13,600 bases of DNA. Source: Alphaproteobacteria bacterium (GTDB lineage: Bacteria; Pseudomonadota; Alphaproteobacteria; Rhodospirillales; Rhodospirillaceae). Below the pieces are notes generated by a model. The model made no database searches. It had not been told where the DNA came from and worked only from the letters and a program-made list of their open reading frames with translations. A program made the translations under genes and the position numbers. Of the stretch, positions 1 through 7,142 are shown piece after piece; position 1 is the stretch's first letter; each line of letters opens with the position of its first letter. Location of the stretch: contig QKGW01000060.1 of the NCBI GenBank assembly GCA_003250275.1, positions 1-13,600 of the forward strand, in the 5' to 3' direction.

Positions 1-641
1 GCGACCAGGGTCCAGAACCGCACCGCCTTCGCCCAGCCCGGACCGAGCTCGCCGCGCCACAGCGCCGCGACGGCGAAGGCGAAGGCGACCGAGACGCCGA
101 CCGATCCGACGTACAAAAGCGGCGGGTGGAACGCGAGGCCGGGGTCCTGGAGCAGCGGGTTGAGACCGCGTCCCTCGATCGGCGCGGGCAGCAGGCGGTC
201 GAACGGGTTGGAGGTGAGGACCACGAACGCGACCACGCCGAACGACAGCAGCCCCTGCACCGCAAGCACGCGCAGGCGCATCGGCGCGGGCAACCCCTGC
301 CGCCAGAACGCGGTGAGCCCGCCGAAGAGCGACAGCAGCGTCGCCCACAGCAGCAGCGAGCCCTCGTGGTGGCCCCAGGCGGCGGCGACCTTGTAGAGCA
401 TCGGCTTGGCGGTGTGGGAGTTCTCGTAGACCACCCGCACCGAGAAATCGGAAACGACGAAGGCATAGATCAGCGCCGCCATCGCCGCGATCATCGCGAT
501 CGCCTGGGCGAACGCGGCGGCGGGGATCAGCCCGACGGCCGAGGGGCGGCGCAGCAGGCCCGCGGCGGGGAGCGCGAGCGCCTGGATCGCGGCGAGCACG
601 CCCGCGAGGATCAATGCGAATAGCCCGGCCTCGACGATCAT
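1..641 (-). CDS. ccmF: Cytochrome c haem lyase subunit CcmF (N-terminal 213 residues, runs off left edge)
   Basis: CcmF is the large integral membrane protein of the cytochrome c maturation (system I) haem ligation complex. It takes haem from holo-CcmE and, with CcmH/CcmI, attaches it to apocytochrome c on the periplasmic side. The visible part begins MIVEAGLFALIL and shows several membrane helices. It carries the family motif WGHHEGSLLLW (residues 89-99) and NPLLQDPGLAFHPP (161-174), whose His172 matches the conserved periplasmic His of the family (His173 in E. coli). The tryptophan-rich WWD signature lies beyond the edge and cannot be checked. The ATG at 641 overlaps the ccmE stop codon as ATGA, indicating translational coupling. 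It is the last ccm gene visible; ccmG/ccmH would be expected further left. Confidence 0.95.
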   Translation of the reverse strand, partial: MIVEAGLFALILAGVLAAIQALALPAAGLLRRPSAVGLIPAAAFAQAIAMIAAMAALIYAFVVSDFSVRVVYENSHTAKPMLYKVAAAWGHHEGSLLLWATLLSLFGGLTAFWRQGLPAPMRLRVLAVQGLLSFGVVAFVVLTSNPFDRLLPAPIEGRGLNPLLQDPGLAFHPPLLYVGSVGVSVAFAFAVAALWRGELGPGWAKAVRFWTLV

Positions 642-1072
642 TGCGCGGGCCGCCACTCGCCGTTCTCGCGGAGAACCTTGGCGACGTCGGGGGGCATGTA
701 CTTCTCGTCGTGCTTGGCGAGCACGGTCTCGGCGACGAAGCCGCCCTCGGGGCTCATCCGCCCTTCGCAGACCACGCCCTGGCCCTCGCGGAAGAGATCG
801 GGCAGCACCCCGGCGTAGCGCACCGGCAGGCTCGCGCTGCCGTCGGTGACGACGAAGCGCACCACCGCGCCGTCGCGCTGCACCGAGCCGGGCTCGACGA
901 GACCGCCGAGGCGCACGCGATGGGTCGCGGCGTCGGCGCGGGCGAGCAACTGCGTGGGGCCGTAGAAGAAGGTGAGGGTGTCGCCGAGCGCGGCGAGCAC
1001 CAAGCCCGCCGCCAATCCCACCGCCGCCAGACCGACGCCGAGCAGGATCATCCGCTGCCTGCGCCGGGTCAC
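638..1072 (-). CDS. ccmE: Cytochrome c maturation haem chaperone CcmE (GTG start)
   Basis: CcmE is the periplasmic, membrane-anchored haem chaperone that receives haem from the CcmABCD complex, binds it covalently and passes it to CcmF. At 144 residues it has a basic N-terminus, one transmembrane anchor (about residues 8-29) and a beta-barrel domain. The haem-attachment motif HDEKYMPP holds His121 and Tyr125 (His130/Tyr134 in E. coli). A longer reading frame exists upstream, but it would run into ccmD. The GTG at 1072 overlaps the ccmD stop as GTGA and gives the usual short cytoplasmic tail MTRRRQR before the anchor. The gene overlaps ccmF downstream by four bases. It sits inside the ccmABCD run. 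Confidence 0.95.
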   Translation of the reverse strand: MTRRRQRMILLGVGLAAVGLAAGLVLAALGDTLTFFYGPTQLLARADAATHRVRLGGLVEPGSVQRDGAVVRFVVTDGSASLPVRYAGVLPDLFREGQGVVCEGRMSPEGGFVAETVLAKHDEKYMPPDVAKVLRENGEWRPAQ

Positions 1073-1218
1073 GGGGCGCGCCCTCCCTCGATGCGTCGCC
1101 ACGCGGCGCGCACCCGCCGCCAGTCGCGCCACGCTCCGGCGACCATCGCGCCGAGGAGCACGAATGCGGCAACGTAGGCGCCGATTACGTAAGCGGTGTA
1201 GGGACCGTCGAAATTCAT
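1069..1218 (-). CDS. ccmD: Haem exporter protein CcmD (small membrane subunit)
   Basis: This 49-residue protein was found by following the operon, because it lies at the end of a much longer spurious frame. CcmD is a single-span membrane peptide that stabilises the CcmABC-CcmE complex and helps release holo-CcmE. Its sequence begins MNFDGPYTAYVIGAYVA, a typical CcmD amphipathic start and transmembrane segment. A strongly basic cytoplasmic tail follows (WRDWRRVRAAWRR), as in the family. The ATG at 1218 overlaps the ccmC stop codon by four bases (ATGA), and its own stop overlaps the ccmE GTG. Identification rests on size, topology, basic tail and exact position between ccmC and ccmE; small size limits sequence certainty. 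Confidence 0.9.
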   Translation of the reverse strand: MNFDGPYTAYVIGAYVAAFVLLGAMVAGAWRDWRRVRAAWRRIEGGRAP

Positions 1219-1982
1219 CGCATCGCCTCGCTGCGGGCGCGGTTGGCGGCGGCGCGCAGCCGCGCCTCGACCACCTCGGTTCGGGTACGGACGAGCCACA
1301 GCGCGAAGAACGCCAGCTTGAACGCGCCCGCCATCAGCAGCAGCGGCCACAACATCGAGGCGTCGATCGCCGGGCCGCCGAGTTTCATCACGCTGGCGGG
1401 CTGGTGCAGAGTGTTCCACCAGTCCACCGAGAACTTCACCACCGGCAGGTTGATGCAGCCGACGAGGGCGAGCACCGCCGCCGCCTTGTCGCCGCGCCGG
1501 TGTTCGTCGAAGGCGCGGCTGAGCGCGATCTGACCGAAGTAGAGGAACAGCAGCAGCAGCATCGAGGTGAGCCGCGCGTCCCACACCCACCACGCGCCCC
1601 ACATCGGCTTGCCCCAGAGCGAGCCGGTGACCAGGCACACCGCGGTGAACGCCGCCCCGAGCGGCGCGGCGGCGCGCGCGGCGGCAAAGGCGAGCGGATG
1701 CCCGGCGACCAGGCCGACGCCGCCGAGGGTGGCGACGAGGGCGTAGACGAACAGGCCCATCCACGCGGAGGGCACGTGGATGTACATGATCCGCACCGTC
1801 TCGCCCTGCTGGTAGTCGGGCGGCGAAAGCGCCAGGGCGTCGATCAGGCCCGCGCCGAGCAGGCCCACCGCCGCCGCCGAAATCCAGGGGATCAACATGT
1901 TTGCGAGCGTCACGAAACGCGCCGGTTGCGCCGCCCGCAACACGGTTTCCTGTAACGCCTTGACCGTCGAGACCGCCGCCAA
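1215..1982 (-). CDS. ccmC: Haem exporter/handling protein CcmC
   Basis: CcmC is the six-helix membrane protein that presents haem to CcmE in the periplasm. The 255-residue product carries the tryptophan-rich WWD haem-handling motif (WGAWWVWDARLTS, residues 128-140). The two conserved periplasmic histidines are His69 (in YIHVPSAW) and His193 (in TLHQPAS), matching His60 and His184 of E. coli. The start given is TTG at 1982, three bases after the ccmB stop and preceded by GGAG at a six-base spacing. A GTG at 1943, behind AGGA, would give a 242-residue protein whose N-terminus looks closer to many homologues, so the start is not settled. The stop overlaps the ccmD start. Confidence 0.95.
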   Translation of the reverse strand: MAAVSTVKALQETVLRAAQPARFVTLANMLIPWISAAAVGLLGAGLIDALALSPPDYQQGETVRIMYIHVPSAWMGLFVYALVATLGGVGLVAGHPLAFAAARAAAPLGAAFTAVCLVTGSLWGKPMWGAWWVWDARLTSMLLLLFLYFGQIALSRAFDEHRRGDKAAAVLALVGCINLPVVKFSVDWWNTLHQPASVMKLGGPAIDASMLWPLLLMAGAFKLAFFALWLVRTRTEVVEARLRAAANRARSEAMR

Positions 1983-1985
1983 CCT

Positions 1986-2651
1986 CTACTCCACTGCCTG
2001 TCGCAACGCGGCGGCAGCCGCCACCGGGCACACCGCCAAGGCGCACAATGCCACGCCACCCAAGATGAGGAGCGACGGTCCGACCGCCAACCCCGTTTGC
2101 GCCGATTCGACCGCTCCGGCGCCGAAAACCAGAACCGGCACCGCGAGCGGCAGCACCATCACCGCGAGCAGCACCGTCGCCCGCCGCGCGCCGAGCGAAA
2201 GCGCCGCGCCGACCGCGCCGAGGAGCGACAGCACCGGCGTGCCGAGCAACAGCGAGGCGAACAGCACCGGCATCGCCTCGGTGGGCAGGTGCAGGAAAAT
2301 TCCGAGCGCGGGCGCAGCGAGGGTGAGCGGCAGGCCGGTCGCGATCCAGTGCGCGCACGCCTTGGCGAGCACCAGCAGCTCGGGCACCAGCTGCCCCGCG
2401 AGCAGGGCTTCGAGCGAGCCGTCACGGTAGTCCGCCTCGAACAGGGTGTCGAGCGAGAGCAGCGCCGAGAGCAGCGCCATCGCCCACAGCACGCCGGGCG
2501 CGACGCGGCGCAGCACCTCGGGCTCCGGCCCGACGCCGAGCGGGAACACCGCCACCGCGATGGTGAAGAAGCCGAGCACCGTCCAGGTGCCCGCGCCGTC
2601 GCGCAGGGCGAGCAGCAGATCGCGTTTGAGCACCGCGAGAAAGACGCTCAT
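1986..2651 (-). CDS. ccmB: Haem exporter membrane subunit CcmB
   Basis: CcmB is the membrane permease paired with the CcmA ATPase in the complex that drives release of haem-loaded CcmE. The 221-residue product has about six hydrophobic segments. It starts MSVFLAVLKRDLLLALR, as the family usually does (a short helix followed by a basic stretch). It has the conserved segment ADYRDGSLEALL near residues 73-84, equivalent to the DGSLEQLLL motif of homologues. The ATG at 2651 overlaps the ccmA stop by four bases, so the two are translationally coupled. The ccmC gene follows after three bases. A longer frame reaching into ccmA is out of frame with it and was discarded. Confidence 0.95.
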   Translation of the reverse strand: MSVFLAVLKRDLLLALRDGAGTWTVLGFFTIAVAVFPLGVGPEPEVLRRVAPGVLWAMALLSALLSLDTLFEADYRDGSLEALLAGQLVPELLVLAKACAHWIATGLPLTLAAPALGIFLHLPTEAMPVLFASLLLGTPVLSLLGAVGAALSLGARRATVLLAVMVLPLAVPVLVFGAGAVESAQTGLAVGPSLLILGGVALCALAVCPVAAAAALRQAVE

Positions 2652-3304
2652 CGCTCCTCCCCGAGGATCAGTTCCTGCGCGCCGTCGACGGTGCCCTTGG
2701 CGTGGGTGGTGACCACCGCCGCGCCGCCGCGGCGGCGATGCAGGGCGATCAGCTCCCACACCGTGCGCTGCCCGGCGGCGTCGAGCGCGGTGGTGGGTTC
2801 GTCGAGCAGCCACAAGGGCGCGCGGCTGAACGCGAGGCGGGTGAGGCCGACGCGGCGCTTCTGCCCCGCCGAGAGCACCCGCAGCGGCACGTCGGCGAGC
2901 GCCCACACCCCGAAGGGGTCGCTGCGCGACGGCCAGGGATTGTCGGTCACACCCGCGAAACGCGCCCAGAAGGAGAGGTTCTCCGCCACCGAGAGCGCGG
3001 GCTTGAGCGCGTCCTGGTGGCCGATCAGCACCGCGCGCTCGGGCGCGACGCGGGGCGCCTGGCCGTCGGCCCACAGCACCGCGCCGCTCTCGGGCTTGAG
3101 CAGCCCGGCGAGCATCCGCAGCAGCGTGGTCTTGCCGGTGCCGTTGGCGCCGCGCACCAGCCACAGGCCGCCCGCCTCGACGGTGATGTCGAGCCCGGCG
3201 AAGATCCGCGCCTCGCCGCGCGCGCACGCGACGTCCCGCAGAATCAGCGGGAAGGGTTGGTCGGGGAGAGGCGTGGCGAAGGGCATGGCGGGCATGTTCG
3301 GCAT
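2648..3304 (-). CDS. ccmA: Cytochrome c biogenesis ATP-binding protein CcmA
   Basis: CcmA is the cytoplasmic ABC-type ATPase of the CcmABCD complex; ATP hydrolysis releases holo-CcmE from CcmC. The 218 residues match the family length. Visible motifs in order are Walker A GANGTGKTT (52-60), the Q-loop region around GHQDAL (95-100), the ABC signature LSAGQ (144-148), Walker B LWLLDEP (164-170) and the switch His201. The start could be any of three nearby ATGs (3304, 3295 or 3286), none with a clear Shine-Dalgarno sequence, so the first is given. This is the first gene of the ccm operon. The antiporter gene ends only 43 bases upstream on the same strand, so read-through is possible. Confidence 0.95.
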   Translation of the reverse strand: MPNMPAMPFATPLPDQPFPLILRDVACARGEARIFAGLDITVEAGGLWLVRGANGTGKTTLLRMLAGLLKPESGAVLWADGQAPRVAPERAVLIGHQDALKPALSVAENLSFWARFAGVTDNPWPSRSDPFGVWALADVPLRVLSAGQKRRVGLTRLAFSRAPLWLLDEPTTALDAAGQRTVWELIALHRRRGGAAVVTTHAKGTVDGAQELILGEER

Positions 3305-3347
3305 GATAGCGCATGGGGTTGGATTTTCATCCGGAATCCGGCATCGC

Positions 3348-4988
3348 TCAGGCGTCGCGGCGGAGTTGTCCGGAATGGCGGGATTCGAGCAGGTCGAGGG
3401 TGTCGATCAGGCGCCGCGCGGTGACGCTGCCGAGCTCGCGCACCCGCACCCGGCGGAGGATTTCGGTGCGTTCGGCGCGCAGCGCGGCGAGGCGCATTTC
3501 GCGCTCGATGCCGTCGGCCCAGCGCGCGTCGCCGTCCTCGCCGCCGTCGCGCCGGGCGATGCGGTGCTGGTAGGTTTCCATCACCTGCGCCGCGACCTTG
3601 AAGATCCGGTCGGCCTCGGGGTTGTCGCGCGCGAGCACGTGCTGGAGGCGTTCCACCGCCGCCAGCGCGGACTTCGAAGCGGCGAGCATCGCGGCGTCCT
3701 CGGCCTCGGTGTCGGCGTTCTCGGCGGGCATCTCGCAGCCCGCGAGCAGGCGCGGCAGCAGCGCCGTCGCGCTCACCAGCGACAGCACGATCACCCCCAT
3801 CGCGATGAAGATCGCGAGATCGCGGGAAGGAAAGGCGTCGCCCGCTTCGGTAAGGAGCGGCAGGCCGAGCACCGCCGCCAGGGTCACCGCGCCGCGCACG
3901 CCCGAGACCGCCATCGCCGTCACCAGCCGCAACCGCGCGCGCGGCGGCGTCGCCTTGGTGCGGAACAGGAACAGGTGCAGCGACACCCCGACCCAGGCGA
4001 AGCGCAGCGCCCCGAGCGCGAGGAACACCCCGAGCACGTAGAGCGCCAGCCACCAGGGGTTCTCGTGCCCGGCGTAGGCGACGATGGTGTCGGCGCGGCC
4101 GAGGATCGCGGGCAACTGCTCGCCGAGGAGGACGAAGATCACGCCGTTGGCGGTGTAGGCGATCATGTCCCACACGAGGTTGCCGCGCAGCCGGGCGTGG
4201 GCGAGCGGCAGGGCGGTGGTATCGAGGAAATTGAGGGTGAGGCCCGCGAGCACCGCCGCGAGAATCCCCGACGCGCCGATCTCGACGGCGAGCAGGTAGG
4301 CGGCGTAGGGGATCAGCAAGCTGACCAGGATCAGGGTGCCGCTGTCGTCGGCGAAGGCGCGCGACAGCCAGCCGCGCGCGCGGCTCGCGATCCAGGCGAG
4401 GCCGACGCCGACCGCAGCGCCGCCGGTCACCACCCAGACGAATTCGAGCGCCGCATCGCCGATATGGAACCCGCCGCTCGCCGCCGCCGCGACGGCGAAG
4501 CGGAAGCACACCAACGCCGAGGCGTCGTTGAGCAGGGCCTCGCCTTCGAGAATGCTCATCATCCGGCGCGGGATGCGGACCCGCTTCGCGATCGCCGAGA
4601 CCGCGAGCGGATCGGTCGGCGCGAGCACCGCGGCGAGCGCAAACGCGACCGGCAGCGGCAGCGACGGGATCGCCCAGTGCATCAGCCCGCCGAGACCGAG
4701 AACGGTGAAGGCGACGAGGCCGAGCGCCAGTTCGAGGATCGGCGCGGTGTCGCGCCGCACCTCCTCGCGCGGGATGCGCCAGCCGTCGAGGAACAACAGC
4801 GGCGGCAGGAAGAGCAAAAAGAACACCTCGGGGTCGAGCGGCACGCCGAACCCGCCGACCGCGCCGATCGCCACGCCGATGCCGACCTGCACCAGCGGAC
4901 GCGGCACCGGCAGCCGCAGCGCCTTCTCGATCACGCCGGCCAGCAGCACCGCCGCGAGAAGCGCGAGAATCGTCAGAACCAGATTCAC
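3348..4988 (-). CDS. CPA1-family cation:proton antiporter (Na+/H+ antiporter, GTG start)
   Basis: This is a monovalent cation/proton antiporter of the NhaP/NHE-type CPA1 family, with a membrane domain of about 400 residues and a cytosolic C-terminal tail of about 140. Family hallmarks are FLPPLLF (60-66), APTDPLAV (123-130), GEALLND with the transport Asn-Asp pair at 154-155, and SGVRGAVTLA in a late helix. The tail is charged and looks helical. The GTG at 4988 (546 residues) is chosen because AAGGA lies six bases upstream and the first helix starts at once, as in homologues. An ATG at 5042, behind AAGGG, would give 564 residues with an unusual polar N-terminal extension. Which ion is carried (Na+, K+ or Li+) cannot be read from the sequence. 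The ccmA gene follows after 43 bases. Confidence 0.9.
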   Translation of the reverse strand: MNLVLTILALLAAVLLAGVIEKALRLPVPRPLVQVGIGVAIGAVGGFGVPLDPEVFFLLFLPPLLFLDGWRIPREEVRRDTAPILELALGLVAFTVLGLGGLMHWAIPSLPLPVAFALAAVLAPTDPLAVSAIAKRVRIPRRMMSILEGEALLNDASALVCFRFAVAAAASGGFHIGDAALEFVWVVTGGAAVGVGLAWIASRARGWLSRAFADDSGTLILVSLLIPYAAYLLAVEIGASGILAAVLAGLTLNFLDTTALPLAHARLRGNLVWDMIAYTANGVIFVLLGEQLPAILGRADTIVAYAGHENPWWLALYVLGVFLALGALRFAWVGVSLHLFLFRTKATPPRARLRLVTAMAVSGVRGAVTLAAVLGLPLLTEAGDAFPSRDLAIFIAMGVIVLSLVSATALLPRLLAGCEMPAENADTEAEDAAMLAASKSALAAVERLQHVLARDNPEADRIFKVAAQVMETYQHRIARRDGGEDGDARWADGIEREMRLAALRAERTEILRRVRVRELGSVTARRLIDTLDLLESRHSGQLRRDA

Positions 4989-5029
4989 GGAAAATCCTTC
5001 GCCTCGGGAGTTCCCGCCTGAGGTACGGA

Positions 5030-5046
5030 GCGGATGCCGCATCCGC
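5030..5046. repeat. Perfect 7-bp inverted repeat with 3-base loop in the antiporter/YeeE divergent region
   Basis: GCGGATG, loop CCG, CATCCGC. It lies about 42 bases upstream of the antiporter GTG and about 68 upstream of the YeeE-like ATG. On the minus strand it would form a hairpin in the antiporter leader or, if the ATG at 5042 is used, cover that start. Neither side has a T run, so it is not a terminator. It may be an operator or a leader hairpin. Confidence 0.4.
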
Positions 5047-5051
5047 AACCC

Positions 5052-5091
5052 TTGACGCCGCCGCTTTCGTATTAGATATACCTCATATACC
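5052..5091 (+). promoter_or_regulatory. Putative promoter and tandem ATATACC element ahead of the YeeE/YedE pair
   Basis: TTGACG at 5052-5057 could be a -35 box, with GATATA 17 bases later (5075-5080) as a weak -10. Overlapping this is an AT-rich island in otherwise GC-rich DNA. It contains two exact copies of ATATACC (5076-5082 and 5085-5091) separated by TC, a nine-base period, with GTAT at 5069-5072 as a possible inverted half-site. A repeat placed over the -10 region suggests a regulator site. No regulator gene for it is obvious in the window. Confidence 0.4.
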
Positions 5092-5113
5092 GTTCCCTTC
5101 CGGAGACCCGGCC

Positions 5114-5689
5114 ATGTCCGAAACCCATTACGACGCCAACGGGCTTTCGCCCCACTGCCCCTGGCGCAAGACCGGCTCGGTGCTCGGCCGCCGCGCGTGG
5201 TCGCCCTACGCCGCCGGCGTGCTCATCGGCCTGTTGCAGATCCCGGCGTTCCTGCTCGTCAACACCGCGCTCGGCGCGTCGTCGTCGTTCGTCACCTTGA
5301 GCGCGCACATCGCCTCGTGGTTCGACGCGGGCGCGATGGACAACGCCTACTTCGCCAGCCACGCCGCCGGCGGCAAGAACTGGTGGCAGGTCGCCCTGGT
5401 GATCGGCATCGCGCTCGGCGCCTACGTGTCCGCGCGCCTTTCGCGCACCCGCCGCGCCGCGGTCGCGCCGGTGTGGGAGAAGGCCACCGGGATCGCGAGC
5501 TTCGCGCCGCGCGCGGCGATGGCGTTCGCGGGCGGCTTCATCCTGCTGTTCGGCGCGCGCATCGCCGGGGGCTGCACCTCCGGTCACGGCGTCTCGGGCA
5601 TCGCGCAGCTCGCGGTGTCCTCGATGATCACCATGGCGGCGATGTTCGCCGCCGGCATCGCCGCCGCGATGCTGATGCGAAAGGTTTGA
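5114..5689 (+). CDS. YeeE/YedE-family sulfur-compound transporter, first half
   Basis: This 191-residue membrane protein of the YeeE/YedE (DUF395, TsuA/PmpA-like) family has about four to five hydrophobic segments. The diagnostic motif is GARIAGGCTSGHGVSG (147-162) with Cys154. In structurally studied TsuA proteins, equivalent cysteines line the pathway that passes thiosulfate or related sulfur compounds inward. In single-chain members both halves are in one protein; here the halves are separate genes. The N-terminus has a soluble stretch including Cys15. The ATG at 5114 follows GGAG (5102-5105) at an eight-base gap. The partner half starts three bases after the stop. The exact sulfur substrate (thiosulfate, sulfide-derived persulfide or other) is not determined by sequence. 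Confidence 0.88.
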   Translation: MSETHYDANGLSPHCPWRKTGSVLGRRAWSPYAAGVLIGLLQIPAFLLVNTALGASSSFVTLSAHIASWFDAGAMDNAYFASHAAGGKNWWQVALVIGIALGAYVSARLSRTRRAAVAPVWEKATGIASFAPRAAMAFAGGFILLFGARIAGGCTSGHGVSGIAQLAVSSMITMAAMFAAGIAAAMLMRKV

Positions 5690-5692
5690 GCC

Positions 5693-6265
5693 ATGGAAGT
5701 CTACAGCATGGTGGTTCTCGGCCTCCTGATGGGCGCGGCGTTCGGCTTCGCCCTCGAAAAGGGCCGGGTGTTCGAGCCCGGCGTGATCGTCGGGCAGATG
5801 CAGTTCCGCACCTTCACGATGCTCAAGATGTTCCTCACCGCGATCGCCACCGGCCTGGTGATCCTCGCGGTGCTGAACGGGTTCTGGGGGGTGAAGCTGC
5901 ACCCGAAGGCGACCGAGATCGGCGCCGACGTCGTCGGCGGCGCGCTCCTGGGCCTCGGCATCGTGCTCGCGGGCGCCTGCCCCGGCACCCTGTTCGCGCA
6001 GATCGGCGCGGGCTACCGCGACGCGTGGTTCGCGCTCGCGGGCGGCCTCGCCGGGGCGATGGCGTTCGGCTACGCCCAGCCCGCGCTCAAGCCGTGGATC
6101 ACCGGCGGCCCCGGCAAGCTCACCCTCGACGCGATGCTCGGCCTGCCGTTCTGGGTGGTCGCGCTCATGCTCGCGGCGCTGCTGATCGCCGGGCTCGCGG
6201 CGCTCGAACACATGCGCCCGTGGGAAGACGACCTCGGCCCGGACGCCGACGGCCTGCGCGACTGA
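5693..6265 (+). CDS. YeeE/YedE-family sulfur-compound transporter, second half
   Basis: This 190-residue partner of the preceding protein has the second-half signature. It has FALEKGRVFEPG (19-30) near the start, then QFRTFTMLKMFLTAIATG (37-54), and then the motif GACPGTLFAQIGAG (94-107) with Cys96. Several further hydrophobic helices and a short acidic cytoplasmic end (WEDDLGPDADG) follow. The two half-proteins presumably assemble into one channel-like transporter, as in PmpA/PmpB-type pairs. The ATG at 5693 is three bases past the upstream stop with AAAGG eight bases before it, so the pair is one transcription unit. Its stop lies 21 bases from the convergent regulator gene. Nothing in it links directly to that regulator. 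Confidence 0.88.
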   Translation: MEVYSMVVLGLLMGAAFGFALEKGRVFEPGVIVGQMQFRTFTMLKMFLTAIATGLVILAVLNGFWGVKLHPKATEIGADVVGGALLGLGIVLAGACPGTLFAQIGAGYRDAWFALAGGLAGAMAFGYAQPALKPWITGGPGKLTLDAMLGLPFWVVALMLAALLIAGLAALEHMRPWEDDLGPDADGLRD

Positions 6266-6276
6266 GAAAACCCTGG

Positions 6277-6303
6277 GCGCGGCCGCTCAGGCTTCGGCCG
6301 CGC
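6277..6303. terminator. Hairpin between convergent genes, possible terminator
   Basis: A perfect 9-bp stem (6277-6285 GCGCGGCCG, 6295-6303 CGGCCGCGC) with a nine-base loop sits where the YeeE pair and the regulator gene converge; it overlaps the regulator's last codons and stop. Reading on the minus strand, a TTTT run follows about seven bases after the stem, so termination of the regulator transcript is plausible. On the plus strand no T run follows. Confidence 0.5.
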
Positions 6304-7021
6304 TCGCCACCCGCACCAGGGTGAGATCGTAGGTGAAACGCCCCGAGGGCAGGAAGCTGAGCGAGACGATCTCGCACTTCTGCTCCGAATCGCGATAGCG
6401 CCGGGTGAGTTCGAGGGCGTGGGAATCCGCCGGCGCTTCGAGCACCCCGGCGTAGTCCTGCGGCAGGCCGATCGCGCGCAGGCTTTGGTCGATACGGGTG
6501 ATCACCACGCCGTAACGCGCTTCCAGCAGGGTGTAGACGAGGCGCGGATAATCGCGGATCTCGTCGCCGATCGCGGCGTATTTCTGCGCGACGTAAACGT
6601 CGGTCCAGCACACCGGCGTCGGGTTGTCGGCGACGTGGCGGGTCTGGCCGATGCGCAGCCAGCGCCGCCCCGGACGGTTGTCGAGCCGAGGCGCAAGCTC
6701 CTCGTCGGCAACGATTTCCTCAATCACATGGACATGACGGGTGGTCGGCCCGGCGAACTGCAGCTGGTCGCCGCTCGCCACCATGCTGTGGACGTAGAGC
6801 GGCGCCGCCTCCTCCGCCTCGATGCGCGTCCCCGCGCCGCGCCGCCGCGTCACGATGCCGAGCCTCTGCAGGTGCGAAAGCGCCGCGCGAATCGTCGTGC
6901 GGCTCACCCCCATGCGCTCGGCGAGCACCGGCTCGCTCGGCAGGAACGAGCCCACCGGCGTCTGCCCCGAACGGATTTCCGAGCGGATGTCGTCGGCCAC
7001 TTCGATATAGCGAGGACTCAT
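6287..7021 (-). CDS. GntR-family (HutC/UTRA type) transcriptional regulator
   Basis: This is a ligand-responsive repressor of 244 residues. It has an N-terminal winged helix (about 3-70), with the recognition region LAERMGVSRTTIRAALSHL (33-51) and wing RRGAGTRI (60-67), which is classic GntR. A UTRA (HutC-type) effector-binding domain follows from about 78 to 238. The ATG at 7021 is chosen over an upstream TTG at 7057 because MSPRYIEVADDIRSEI is the usual GntR start; no strong ribosome site is visible. The gene is divergent from the TRAP operon, and the shared 170-base region holds TGTACGTACA-like palindromes over the TRAP promoter. Inference: it represses the TRAP/TAXI/lyase operon until its substrate or a derivative binds, and may repress itself. 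The ligand is unknown. Confidence 0.92.
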   Translation of the reverse strand: MSPRYIEVADDIRSEIRSGQTPVGSFLPSEPVLAERMGVSRTTIRAALSHLQRLGIVTRRRGAGTRIEAEEAAPLYVHSMVASGDQLQFAGPTTRHVHVIEEIVADEELAPRLDNRPGRRWLRIGQTRHVADNPTPVCWTDVYVAQKYAAIGDEIRDYPRLVYTLLEARYGVVITRIDQSLRAIGLPQDYAGVLEAPADSHALELTRRYRDSEQKCEIVSLSFLPSGRFTYDLTLVRVASAAEA

Positions 7022-7092
7022 GCAATCCGCGGCGTTCCGCCGCCTCCGTATCCGCAAACCCGAGACCGCATCATCGGCGAGGCCCTCGGTCT

Positions 7093-7121
7093 TGTATAGA
7101 CCCGTTCGTCGCGGTTGACAC
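7093..7121 (-). promoter_or_regulatory. Putative promoter of the GntR-type regulator with HutC-like site
   Basis: Read on the minus strand, GTGTCA (7121-7116) and TATACA (7098-7093) are separated by 17 bases, a fair -35/-10 pair. The -10 overlaps GTATAGAC (7094-7101, plus strand), which fits the GTnTAnAC half-palindrome known for HutC-type regulators. The -35 overlaps the -35 of the divergent TRAP promoter, so the two promoters are back to back and may compete. Confidence 0.4.
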
Positions 7122-7142
7122 TTTGTACGTACATATTATAAA
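7115..7142 (+). promoter_or_regulatory. Sigma-70-type promoter of the TRAP/TAXI/lyase operon
   Basis: TTGACA (7115-7120, perfect consensus) and TATAAA (7137-7142, five of six) are 16 bases apart. This is the clearest promoter in the window, standing out in an AT-rich patch. Palindromes lie between the boxes and just after the -10. An intrinsically strong promoter overlaid by operators fits a repressed, inducible operon. Confidence 0.7.

Noticed and set aside
3331..3341. Palindrome CCGGAATCCGG between the antiporter and ccmA as a terminator
   Set aside because: With a one-base centre the full palindrome cannot fold into a hairpin, the reduced stem is four pairs, and no T run follows on the minus strand. 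It may be chance or an operator.
2097..5021. Plus-strand open frame of 974 codons opposite ccmB, ccmA and the antiporter
   Set aside because: It is a shadow with no recognisable domain, while the opposite strand encodes three proteins with full family motifs.
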